Origin: Blepharisma stoltei
Taxonomy: Eukaryota > Ciliophora > Heterotrichea > Heterotrichida > Blepharismidae
Assembly: GCA_914767885.1 (NCBI GenBank)
Contig: CAJZBQ010000041.1
Coordinates: 687,001 to 751,000 of the forward strand
DNA: 64,000 nt
Direction: 5' to 3'
Made by a program: the position numbers and the translations under genes. The notes under the pieces are model-generated. The model made no database searches and was not told the origin of the DNA. It saw only the letters and a program-made list of their open reading frames with translations. Of this stretch, positions 29,501 to 39,415 are shown in pieces; position 1 is the stretch's first letter, and each line of letters starts with the position of its first letter.

Positions 29501-31792
29501 TAAATTTTTTATCTGTAGCTCATTAGGATCATTCCACAGTCCAAGAGTTTCTGCGCGAGGGTTTTGAATGAATCTTCCTAGTGAAATCGCCATTTTTGTT
29601 AGGTTATTGTAGGTTTCACACAGTTTTTTAGACCTTTCTGAGGTTGCAAATAGAAGAGGGATCATTGTATCTTCCATAGCGAGGAATGGGGCCTTTGAAA
29701 ATAGCTGAGCTCTGTCTACATCAAAGCCAATTTCTGTCTCATTAAATGTATCAATTGTTAAGTTTTCTAGCAAGGTTCCTATAGATTTTCGTAGGTTTAA
29801 GCTTTGCAAACAGTTAGCGCCTATTACGACTACATGTGGTTGGTGTTCAAGAAGAAGTCTGATGATTTGTTTCTTTTCTGATATGTAGCGGGCTTTGTCA
29901 CTTTCATGCAAAAATTCCACTTTTCTAATATTTAAGGTCGAAAAACTAGCGATTTCAGCGACATCTCCATTAGGTTTTAGTACAACCACAGCAGTTTGCC
30001 CAAACATCTTGGAGTCTGGATCAGTGACCAATGCACAGATTTTGGGCCTAGGGTCTTCTTCTCCTTCTGCTACAAAACTTGGTCTATTTAAAATATCAAA
30101 AAACTTTCTCTGCACTTCTACCAGTACCCAGTCTTCACTTCTCGCTGTAAAAAGCTTCCAAAAAGACTGCTCGAATTCCTGATACAGCTGGTTTAAGCTT
30201 TGCCTCAAAACTTCATATCGAAATTGGTTCCACTCCAGCTCAGCTTCTTCAGTCCCATCAGTTGTATAAAACGGTGTCAACATTGCCAAAATTTTATCAT
30301 CTTTTGCATCATTCCAAGGCAATTTGAACTCAATTTTAATCAGTCCTAACGCCTCACTTTTTATTGCCAAAGCCCACAGCTCAGATGTCCAAGTGCTTAA
30401 GCTTTTGCCTTCTGCAAAATTTTTAACCCTGTAGTATGGGCTGAATATATCTAAGGCAGTTTTCCCTTTTTCTGTTGGAGATGTGTAAATCCTGACGAAT
30501 TTTTTGTATTCTTCTCTGACAAAGACACGAAAAGAGGGGAATCCTGATAGTTCAGATTTCATGAGGGTGCAAGCATTGTTGATGACTTGGATTTCTTCAT
30601 GGTAAACGTTGCTTAAAATTTCAAATGCAAGGTCTTGGGGTCGGGATTCAGGCAGCTGAGGGATGTAGATTTGTTGACGAGCGTTTACGTTTTCAAGAAG
30701 CTGAATAGGTGTTAAGCCAGCTTTTGAAGTAAAATCGGTTAGCTTATTTCTGCGGGCTTTTACAATAGGGTTGTGAGATTTTGGATCAAATTCATAGACG
30801 TAAATTTTGATGTAGGCTTCCAAATCATTTATTTCAAGCAGGTACTCAGTAGTAGAATGGGAACTAAGCAAGTTGTTAATATAGTCAGGCAACGTGCCTG
30901 CTTCTGATAATAGCACTCTGTCCCCAGGGTTTAAAGTTTCCCCTCTTTCTAAAGCAATTGCATTTTGGCTTGCTGATTTCAAGATTTTTGCCAAATTTTG
31001 TTTAGTGGAATACATGAACCCCCACTCTTTGTCCCAGTTATAAAGATCCCATAGCTCGCTGTCTGACTCTAGCTCAGGTCTAAGCATATTCATCCTATAC
31101 CTGTATATAAAGGGCACTTCAAAATAGTCGACTCTATAATATTTTAAAAATGCACAGATTTTTTCTTTAATAGGGAGCGGATTTTCTGAAGGCTTTTTGT
31201 GCAGCAATTTCTGAAGAAGTCAGTCAGCCTCCAAGCTGAGCTCATGCTCACTAGGGTGTTCTCTATTTCTCAAAGTTATTTGAAGCCTTTCAGGGATGTC
31301 AAGATCTCTAATTGCCCTAGCTTCTGGAGTATTGAACTGCCCAACTATTTCATGAGGCTCATAGACAATGGGTTTTGACTCTTTTTCTTTTATTTCTGAC
31401 TGATACCCAAAAATACTTGCAGCGAGTTCAACACTTTCCCCAAATTGTTCAGCCCCCTCTGCTTCGTCTAGTGACATATCACTCTCAGAGTCTTCTTCTA
31501 CAAGTTTCCTTATCTTGTGTGGAGCGTCTCTGCCAAAGAGCCCTTCGTCAAGTTCCTCACGGGATGTGGCCTTTATTGTGAGTCCACGGCCTAAGTTTTC
31601 TTCAACGAGCTCTCGGTCTTCTTCATCAAGGTCACTGATTTTTTTGATTCTGCGACGTTTGACAGTTTTTTTGACCTTCTTAGGCTTAGCGATAATTTCT
31701 TCTTCTTCAGCTAGGTCGTCGGGGACGACAAAATCGTCATGCTGGTATTCGTCTTGAGAGCTTGATTCTTCGGAACTTGAATCACCTGACAT
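26549..31792 (-). CDS. SPT6: SPT6 transcription elongation factor with four CCHC zinc knuckles and a GW-repeat tail, 1,747 aa
   Basis: One uninterrupted frame of 1,748 codons; TGA at 31220 and 27497 are Trp. Residues 1-190 are the acidic N-terminus. About 195-900 is the Spt6 core with helix-turn-helix, YqgF-like fold and helix-hairpin-helix (LSFIPGLGPVRAYDLL); then an S1-like domain and tandem SH2 (about 1125-1330; YVFRPSSRGMDHLTCTWKF contains the FxRPSSRG phospho-pocket). After a Pro/Thr-rich linker come four CX2CX4HX4C knuckles (CFKCGQEGHMSKEC type, about 1452-1545), an RG stretch, and about 200 residues with ten GWG motifs plus further WG. Spt6 is a histone chaperone travelling with RNA polymerase II. 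GW repeats bind Argonaute/Piwi; plant SPT6-like also has a GW tail, and Tetrahymena CnjB pairs knuckles with GW repeats. Confidence 0.95.
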
Positions 31793-32048
31793 AAATATTA
31801 TTTTTATTAGGATCCCCCTCTTAATTAATAGCCATTTTATTCGTAAAATACAGCTTCTGATAGCTGTCTTATAGCTGACAAAAAGACTTGGAGCGTTTGC
31901 TTAGTTTTAATTTCTAATTATCCTATATTGAGATGAACTGGATAGGCTTTTAAAACTATTAAAGCCATTTTAAAGGAAATATAGATTAAAATTAATAACT
32001 TCATGGTCATTTTATATTAGTGGAGAATAAATTTAAATAAGAATAATT
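31793..32048. other. Promoter side of SPT6, AT-rich
   Basis: AT-rich, no ORF; the upstream region of SPT6 before the retroposon at 32067. Confidence 0.4.
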
Positions 32049-32066
32049 AAATGGAATAATTAACAT

Positions 32067-32606
32067 TACATTACATTAGAATTTATATCGCTTAACGTCC
32101 ACTACGGGGTTACAACTCCAGGTTTATCACTCGCCTTTCGTCGCATCGGGCCCACCAGTCTGCTGGAGACAAACTTGCTTCAATCACCAAGGTGCTTCTA
32201 GGGCAAATGTCCACGTCTTCGACGGCTCATGGATGAGCTACTTGCTTGTACATGGGTTGCTTTTCCGAAAAACCCAAAAAATGGATTTTTCTGGTCGGCT
32301 ATCGGCAAAAAGGAAAAATGCAAAGCCTGGGACGTAACGCCCAGTTTCACGCTAGGGAGTTGCCCGAATGGTCCAGAGGACTTTGCTGGGCTTCCCCTTT
32401 CCAACCTTGCACCCTCCTTCCCCACGAGGAAAAATCCACCCCTGAGAATAGACTAGGGCTAGGCTCTGAAAGCTACCAGAATTGCTTACCTAGCATTGCT
32501 GTCCATCTCTGAAATGGTAAAACCTTGCCGGATATAATTAAAATATGAGTCGAGGCTGCATGGCCGGGAGGCCATGCCCAGACGAAGACGCCATATTTTA
32601 ATTATA
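32067..32606 (-). mobile_element. SINE-like retroposon, family B, copy 1
   Basis: An 18-bp perfect duplication AAATGGAATAATTAACAT flanks it (32049-32066, 32607-32624). Read on the minus strand it starts ATATGGCGTCTTCGTCTGGG, has the hairpin GGCATGGCCTCCCGGCCATG, a long structured GC-rich body, and ends in a (TAATG)n tail. The body matches the element at 40170-40661 in inverse orientation (GCCCAGTTTCACGCTAGGGA and GACAGCAATGCTAGGTAAGC are shared). No convincing ORF. Confidence 0.9.
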
Positions 32607-32635
32607 AAATGGAATAATTAACATATGCGTTTTAA

Positions 32636-34024
32636 CTATAATTCATAATTTAAAGGCTCGCACTCAATTTCTTTAGCTTCATGCGTGTGCTCAGTTAAAA
32701 ACAAGGAAGCTGCAGCTGATATAAAATAGCAAACTGCGTTGAAGTGGAAAATCAACGAGTTTCCTCCAATTTCACCTAATTTTTCTGTTAGTGGAGGAGT
32801 GAAAACGCCAGTCATCAATTGAATGCCAGTTACTCAGCCAACTCCAAGACCTCTGACGTGTGTAGGGTATAATTCTTGTGAATGTGTGTATAGAGTCGAA
32901 AGTCCCATCATTAAAAACCCAAAAGATACTGCAGACCAAATATAAATCTACTTATAAGTTACAATTCCTGTTCTTTCAGAAAACATAAAGGGATAAATCG
33001 TCAACCCAGAAAGCATAAATGCAAGAGCCTCGGTCCCTTTTCTACCTAGCTGAGTGTCTATGCATTTAGAAGCAATATAAGTACCTCCAAATCCAGCAAT
33101 TTGCTGCAGAAATATAACACTATAAGCACTCAAATCACTAGACTCAGGAAGAAGTAAAGGCATGAAAAAAATCATGTTTGTATAAGCTACGCTTGACCAA
33201 AAGTATTGAATTGTCTGCAAAATTGTGGTTCTGAGCAAGGGATTTCTGAAAATTTCAAAAACTGAAGAACTTACCGCTTCTTCTTCGTCATATGAAGAAA
33301 ATCTTTCGTGTGGAAGAGAAAATTTAAAATCTATTTTCCCATTTATTGTTGCTATTGTTTTTATTACTTCCTTCAGTTTTTTGCTTTTTATTTCATATAG
33401 GAACATTGGGCTTTCTAATACTTCTAGCCTTAAATATGTTAAGATAACGCTTATGATTGTAGAAATTCATGTTAAAATAAGCCAAGCTGGCTGTTCTGAT
33501 GATATTCTAAATTCAAGTAAAATTGCAAAAAAAATAGATAGGGCTGTTCCCAAGCAGTAAGAAACATTTAAAATTGTCATTGTCCTGTGCTGGCTAACCG
33601 GAATTGCCTCCATAAAAACAGTGGTTCCAATACTTCCGTCACCTCCCATTCCTAGCCCAATCACAAAAAGCCCAAATAATAGAACTTCGTAGCATGGAAA
33701 AATACAGATCAGGATTCCACCACAAGCTGCCACTGCTACTGTAATTTTAAATATTGGCGCTCTCCCATATATTCCGATGAGATAAGAAAATACGTAGCAG
33801 CCTACCAAAGTTCCAAGATTTATTGAGATTGCAAGGTTTGATTTTGATTTCACTAAATCATCGTCAAATTTATACATTATGATCGCACTAGTTTCTATCC
33901 AAAGCATCGTAAGAGCAAGAGCCTACGTTAGAATTACTGCAAAACAATTAAAATAGAGCTTGGTTTGATACCTTCCCCATCCTATGTCTTCTAAAGCTTT
34001 TTCAATGGGGTTAAGAGTGAGCAT
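32636..34024 (-). CDS. Major facilitator superfamily transporter (SLC22/SV2-like), 452 aa, two 15-nt introns
   Basis: Minus-strand start MLTLNPIEKALEDIGWGRYQ, the N-terminus typical of SV2/organic-cation type MFS proteins. Removing introns 33923-33937 and 32948-32962 leaves exactly 453 codons. TGA at 33467 is Trp. Twelve hydrophobic segments are compatible with MFS; a conserved loop (LIGIYGRAPIFK) follows TM2, and GLGMGGDGSIGTTVFMEAIP gives the TM4 signature of SLC22/SV2. A central cytoplasmic loop (residues about 210-260) is charged. Substrate cannot be inferred. Stop TAG at 32636, 11 bp beyond the retroposon's right TSD. Confidence 0.85.
32948..32962 (-). other. 15-nt intron (MFS gene, second)
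   Basis: Minus strand GTAACTTATAAGTAG; contains an in-frame TAG if unspliced. Confidence 0.85.
33923..33937 (-). other. 15-nt intron (MFS gene, first)
   Basis: Minus strand GTAATTCTAACGTAG; removal joins NCFA to ALALTMLW. Confidence 0.85.
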
Positions 34025-34101
34025 AAATTCTGTTTTTCAATCTTAATTTAATATGAAAAAATGAACTAAATTACCCCGAAAAGTGAATTATAAAAAAATA
34101 T

Positions 34102-35111
34102 ATGGAAACTGGGCAAATTGTGCCGCATTATGGAGAAACTCCAAAGCCAAGAGATCATATTAGAATCGTTTGTATTTCAGATACTCACACACAAACGCGA
34201 GGCTTACAGATTCCTGCAGGCGATATTTTAGTTCATTCTGGCGATTTCTGTAAAAAAGGAGTGTCATCTGAGGTGCAAGAATTTATGCAGTTTCTGCAGA
34301 GCCAAAGGCATCAGTATAAAATTGTGGTTTCTGGAAATCATGATTACCCACTAGATATAGCTGGATATCGAGCTATTGCTGCAAGAAAAGGATTAAAAGA
34401 TAGGGTGGATCCATATGCTGTTAAAGCAAACTTAGTATCGAATTGCATTTACTTACTCATTGTAAATGGTAAGAAAGATTTTTTTTATTAGGCAAAATAA
34501 TTATAGTTCTTAGCGCTTATTTTTATATTAGCTCTCTAAAGTGCCATTTTTTTAAAATTAGGGTTTTCTTGTCAAAAAATTTTTGCTTTATGAAGCACCG
34601 ATAAGCAAATAATGCTACGCACTAAAATTATAATGAATGACATGTCTAAGAATTAAAAAACCAGCCCACAAAAGCATTGGCCATTTTAAAAAATTGTTGC
34701 ACAATTCCAAAGGGAAATTTAGAAGATACAGGAGCCCAATTATTTGGATACTCCTTTTGAGGATCTCCATGAACTGCTGAAAGGCATAAAGGATCATTCA
34801 CTATTCGAGATGAACGCGATCTAGGTTTCAAATGATGTGGATTTCCTGATAGAGTCGATATTTTAATTACACACAGTCCTCCATTTAGCCAAAGGGATAT
34901 TAATTCAGTAAGAAATGAGCATTGTGGATGCAGATATCTTGCTGATACAGTTAAGAGGATCCATCCAAAAGTTCACATATTTGGCCATATCCATGAAGGC
35001 CATGGCTGAAATATTGAAGGTCACACAACATATATAAATGCTGCAATTTGTAACAGAAGATATTTACCTGTATTTAGACCTATAGTTTTCGATCTCCCTC
35101 GCAGGGAGTAA
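34102..35111 (+). CDS. Calcineurin-like metallophosphoesterase (MPPED1/2 type), 247 aa, split by an IES
   Basis: Start METGQIVPHYG. Motifs in order: CISDTHTQ (D-x-H), ILVHSGDFCKKG, VVSGNHDYPLD (GNHD), then across the IES join CIYLEDTGAQLFGYSFWGSPW, ILITHSPPF and FGHIHEGHG. All metal-binding blocks of the family are present. TGA codons for Trp occur in SFWGSPW (two), in LGFKWC and in HGWNIEG. Removing 266 bp gives exactly 248 codons. MPPED-type enzymes are cyclic-nucleotide phosphodiesterases in vitro; the physiological substrate is unclear. The gene starts 77 bp from the divergent MFS start. Confidence 0.88.
34456..34721. other. TA-bounded IES in the phosphoesterase gene (266 bp)
   Basis: TTA at 34453-34455 and at 34719-34721. 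AT-rich with stops in the host frame. The join CIYLEDTG matches the family at a conserved position. A minus-strand ORF over its right half and the following exon is only a shadow. Confidence 0.88.
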
Positions 35112-35463
35112 AAATAATTAATGATTTTATAGTTAAGCTTAAGTGCTAAATTCATCTTTTTGATCTGAATTTCATCTTGTGTAATATTTTAAATGGTATA
35201 TTATTAGAAGACATACTTTATCAACCTAATTGCTTTTGATCTTAAATTTGATTTATTTTGCTTCATAAATGAAGAGGGTTAGAACACATTAAAAAGAAGA
35301 TATTTATTAATAAATAATAAAACTTTTGCTTATCAAACATTGGCATTTATAATTCATCTCTTCAGTTGTATGGGATTTATGCTCCAATATATATGGAATC
35401 AAACTTAGCATCTCTTGGGCGATCTTATCTGCTTCAATCATAGCCAATACTTTCTAGCTAACT
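35112..35463. other. AT-rich spacer
   Basis: No gene recognised between the phosphoesterase stop and the 14-3-3 relic; the part from about 35390 may be further decayed 14-3-3 sequence. Confidence 0.35.
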
Positions 35464-35669
35464 AAGCTTGCTTTAAATTTCCTTGTGCTGCTTCTTTTAA
35501 TTCAAACTCAAAAGCTGCTCCCACCGCTATATGTCTTCTTCCATGACATTTTTATAACTTAGACTTTTAAGATTTCTTAGTTCTGGATTAACTCAATTTT
35601 CTTGATGAGTGGCTCTTTCATTATATTGAGCATATCATCATACCTTTCTGCTTGCTGAGCTAATTTGCC
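35464..35669 (-). pseudogene. Decayed 14-3-3 gene fragment
   Basis: Minus-strand remnants in three frames: LAQQAERYDDMLNIMKEPL (the N-terminal 14-3-3 signature), then after a frame change ELRNLKSLSYKNV (matching ELRNLLSVAYKNV of 14-3-3 proteins), then AVGAAFEFELKEAAQGNLKQA in a third frame. Stops lie between the pieces. Too short to carry a functional 14-3-3. No TA-bounded insert explains the frame changes, so true decay is more likely than an IES. Confidence 0.6.
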
Positions 35670-36026
35670 ATATATATAAGATCAAATAGTTAAAATTAAT
35701 TTTAACTTGGCAAGCAATTAAAAAAATAGTCTGTATATGCAATATTTCTTAGATATCTATTGTATCTGCATTTCACCTTTATATATATTTTTGTAATTCA
35801 TCCTGACAAATATAAGCAATTAATTTATTAAATATTTCTTTTTTAATTATATAGCAGAATCCCTCCTCAATTTAATATAATCTTAATTAATTAGTTCTAG
35901 ATCAATAACTATACAAAAGTGTATGCATGCCCATGCATACTTATCTTAATTTCAGTTGTAATATCTTACGTAATTACAAAATGGTTACGTCATGATATTC
36001 ATTTTGCACATGTTTATCTAATAAAT

Positions 36027-36806
36027 ATGAGGTATTGGGATCCAATAACTTCAAGCATAGACTGATGCGAAGCTAATTACGAAGTTTCCGAATACATCGT
36101 AGAATTCTGGAACACAGTAACCAGTTTTGCATTAGTTGTAGTTGGAGTATATGGATTATGGGTGCTTAGAAGCTTTGAAAGCCGATTTGTTGAAAATTTG
36201 ATCGCTTTCTTTTTCATTGTAGTTGGGGTTGGATCTGCAGCTTTCCACGCTACTTTAAAGTATGAGTACCAGCTATGGGATGAAATTCCGATGTTTTGGG
36301 TTATTTCAGGGGCGATTTATGCCTATATGGTTTTATTCGATTATTGGTGGGAAAAACGAATTTATCTGCAATGGTTCTTTATAATCTATAATATCGTCTG
36401 GTATTTTGTGCACAGTAGCAACGCGTTTACAGTTTTCTTCCAAGCTAACTTTTTTGTGCTTAACACCGTGATGATTGTATTAATGGTAACGTTCATATAG
36501 TTCTATTTTCATCAAAAATACAAGACAAAGTCCTCAACAATGATGATAAGTTTATATATTTTTGCAATACTTTCTGCTTTCTCCTTATGGCTTGTTGATA
36601 AACTTATGTGTGAGCATGTCAGTCAACTTCCTGTAAATCCTCAATTCCACGGCTGGTGGCATGTTTTAGTAGCTTCTAGTGCTCATTATTCCTTGATGTT
36701 TGAGCTTGTAATCCGCCACACAATACAACAAAACAGAATGCTAGAAATCGCAGGTGGACTTTTAAAGTACCCCATAAATAACTCAGAAGACCTGCATTCG
36801 CAATAA
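36027..36806 (+). CDS. Alkaline ceramidase (ACER, CREST superfamily), 254 aa, one intron
   Basis: Start MRYWDPITSSIDWCEANYEVSEYIVEFWNT is the conserved ACER N-terminus, with TGA as Trp. Seven hydrophobic segments are visible. The metal/catalytic blocks are present: SAAFHATLKYEYQLWDEIPM (His and Asp) and FHGWWHVL (the two His of the last helices). Removing a 15-nt intron (36486-36500) gives 255 codons. Alkaline ceramidases hydrolyse ceramides to sphingosine and fatty acid in the ER/Golgi. Length and order match the family. Confidence 0.92.
36486..36500 (+). other. 15-nt intron (ceramidase gene)
   Basis: GTAACGTTCATATAG; removal joins VLM to FYFHQKYK. Confidence 0.88.
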
Positions 36807-37066
36807 TTAATATTTTTTAAACTATTCGTGTTTAATATAATTCATGCCTTCATTTTGATCCTGTAGTGAAATCTCTTCCAAAGAAAAATAACATAGGAGC
36901 CCCATATTTCAATAAACCAAAAATAAAATTTGGTCAATTGAGAGCAGGGCTTAAACTGTCAATTTTATTTATGGTTCATGCAAAACCTGCATTTAAAGTT
37001 ATTTACCTTATAGGTATGTATTCTAATAAATATAGAAGAGGCTATGCTCTATATTAAATAGACCAT
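36807..37066. other. Convergent spacer with an uncertain small ORF
   Basis: A plus-strand ORF of 63 codons (36866-37057) occurs here; basic composition, no family. It contains GTTATTTACCTTATAG, a possible 16-nt intron. Not supported enough to call a gene. Confidence 0.3.
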
Positions 37067-38254
37067 TTAAAACCCGGAATTTACAAAATGATAGGCTGTG
37101 CCATACACGGGATCAAGTATTGACTTGCACAGCGTTAAGTTCTCTTTAAGTCTGAATATATTGGCACTTAAAGATGGTAAATATTCTTTATTTGGATTGT
37201 TGTCAGAATAGCTATTGCTATCTTCTTCAAAGCTGCCTTCATTCACAATTGCATCAATTTTATGAATTTTATAAAATTGCTTGCTAAAGAGACTAGAAAC
37301 TCCATAGACTTTTACCACTTCACTTGCTGCTTTAAAAGCGATTTGAATTTTGCTGAAATTTGCGACTGAAACGCTTTTTCCGAGATTATTGGCTGAATCT
37401 AAAGGATCAATAATGTTCATGAGCTTTAGTTGGGGATAAATGAAACCTTCATTTGTTCCTATTTCGCTTTGGAGATTTTGAAGAAGTACTAATGATAAAA
37501 TTGGATGCTTTAAAGATTTGTCAACTTTATGCTCTGGGTGTTCACAGTTCTGGAGTGCTAAGACATACTTTGAGGCTGACATTGATCCACAGCAAGTTAT
37601 TATTTCGTTTTCTCAGTCGTGCTCTGCAAGGACATTAATCATTGTAGTTAGTACGTGTAGCGGTGAAGTCCTGGATTCAGGAAAACAATTAATAATATAT
37701 AGAACTAAAATTTCCAGTGCATATGTAGATAATAATCCTTGCATAGAACCTAGCACTCTACTCTCATAGTATGCTCAAACTTTTGCTATAATTATGCATC
37801 TTTTAAAGAAGTGATCTGGAAACAATCTATCAATTTCTTCCAAAAAACACAAAGTTCTTACTCCTCCCAGTTGGTTAACTGAAATATCAACTGGAATTCC
37901 GCAAACCCTCAGTTTGATTAATCTTATTTTCGCGTTTATTTCTAGTAAATCGCTAATGCTATACTCAGGATGAAGAATCGAAATATATTCGAACTGCGCT
38001 TTGACCCTTTCCAATATAAATTCAGTAATATTCACTCCTTGGTATTCTGGAACTACAACGGTCAAATCGATGTCACCTTCAGGCAAAAAGGTTTTGAGAG
38101 GTAGAGATCCATATTCAGCTATTGTCACATAGATTCCTTTCAGAGCACAAAATATCGTTTTCTTTATGATCTTCAGCGCTGCAATTCTTATCGCTAATCG
38201 TTCCTTGTTCGGGGCATATTGGTTCAGAAGCTGTAACTCTAATTCATCAGTCAT
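37067..38254 (-). CDS. Poly(A) polymerase-like nucleotidyltransferase (Trf4/TUT superfamily), 395 aa
   Basis: Minus-strand frame of 396 codons, with two TGA as Trp (37775 and in AEHDWENEI). The DNA polymerase beta-type catalytic core is clear: EYGSLPLKTFLPEGDIDLTVVVP (GS motif and paired Asp), third Asp in GIPVDISVNQLGG. The following helical PAP/OAS1-like domain reads AYYESRVLGSMQGLLSTYALEILVLYIINCF and HPILSLVLLQNL. This arrangement closely resembles the plant and protist family of uncharacterised PAP/OAS1-domain transferases. Likely adds nucleotides to RNA 3' ends; the substrate is unknown. No inserts. Confidence 0.85.
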
Positions 38255-39023
38255 TTTTAATTAGTAAAAATTTAACGATTTATTTTATAGGAGGTTTATC
38301 AAAGCATCAGAATGTAGAGATTTATTAGAAGAAAAAGGTTTTGAGTTAAAATATCAGAAACAATTCTTGCAATCAAAAGATTATTTTTTATGTGTTATAG
38401 TTGGAAGTATTTAAGATTAAAATAAAAATTCATTGATTTGTAGGAATAAAGTTAATGCTTAAGGAGAAATTGATCACAGAGAGGAGAGTTAGGATGATTT
38501 ATCATGAGTCAAAATGTTGTAATTAAATATGAATAAATATTAGCATGAGATTGATATAAGGCACTAATTTCTCATTTTTATATCGCATAGGCTTGGTAAA
38601 TTTTCTATATATATCAAAGTATTTCGAAAAGTTGAGGCAAAACTAATGAGGAATATCGAATAGACTCTTCTTATATATGCATTCGCAAAAAGATAAAGAA
38701 AAATAGAGAAATTAAATAAAATCAAGGATTCTTGTATTTATATCAGATGAATTCACAAATTTGTTTTAGAATTCAATGAGCTTGAAGAACATCTAATATT
38801 AAATTAAAATTTAGATTGTTTTGATAATATATTCTTATTATATTATATATGACTTTATATAAAATAATATATTACTGCTTCTTTTTTATATAAAAACTAG
38901 TTTTATTTTAATAAATATTGCTTAACTTCCAATGCTTATCAATTTTACTTCTTTAAATGAGTTTTATTAACCAATTTTCTATTAATTTTGATCAATTCAA
39001 CTCAAAGTATCATTGAATTGAAA
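38255..39023. other. AT-rich spacer, nothing recognised
   Basis: About 770 bp without convincing ORF, RNA gene or repeat. Could hold decayed or germline-limited sequence. Confidence 0.4.
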
Positions 39024-39036
39024 TTCTTGTCTTCAA

Positions 39037-39386
39037 TAAATAAAAAGGCTTTGTCCTCACCTAGAAATTTCTCTCTTATTCTATTTTGCTATTATGATGT
39101 TTGGCATATCACTGAGCCTTTAGCCATTATCAAACCAAGCAACACAATGGAGCTACTGCCCCTGGAATTTATACCGCTTGGCATTCGACTGAGCAGGATA
39201 CTCTTAAGTGAAGTGCACGCAAAAGTCAAGTAATACCAAGGCTAACACAACTTGTAAGACTATCGGCGTCCGACTGGTAGTTATAGCTGGAAAGCTTGAG
39301 TACCACTAATAAAAATGAGGCTAAGAACTCTGCTCTGTGGAGGTATCAACACTTAATAAACCACATATTTATTAAATAAATAGAAT
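39037..39386 (+). mobile_element. SINE-like retroposon
   Basis: TSD TTCTTGTCTTCAA (39024-39036, 39387-39399), perfect over 13 bp. Starts TAAATAAAAAGGC like other family members, GC-rich body, and ends in an AT-rich tail with repeated ATTTATTAAATAAATAG. It lies 17 bp before the start of the giant membrane-protein gene. Confidence 0.85.
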
Positions 39387-39415
39387 TTCTTGTCTTCAAA
39401 TTTTTATATAAATAT

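Noticed and set aside
32198-32512. Overlapping ORFs of 75-88 codons inside the family B retroposon
   Set aside because: Present on both strands, not conserved in the second copy, caused by GC-rich composition.
34615-34831. Minus-strand ORFs with a Pro/Trp-rich look at the phosphoesterase IES
   Set aside because: They are the antisense of the second phosphoesterase exon, whose plus frame gives the conserved GSPW motif.
36866-37057. 63-codon ORF with a possible 16-nt intron
   Set aside because: No family, no clear start context, and it lies between convergent genes; left as uncertain.
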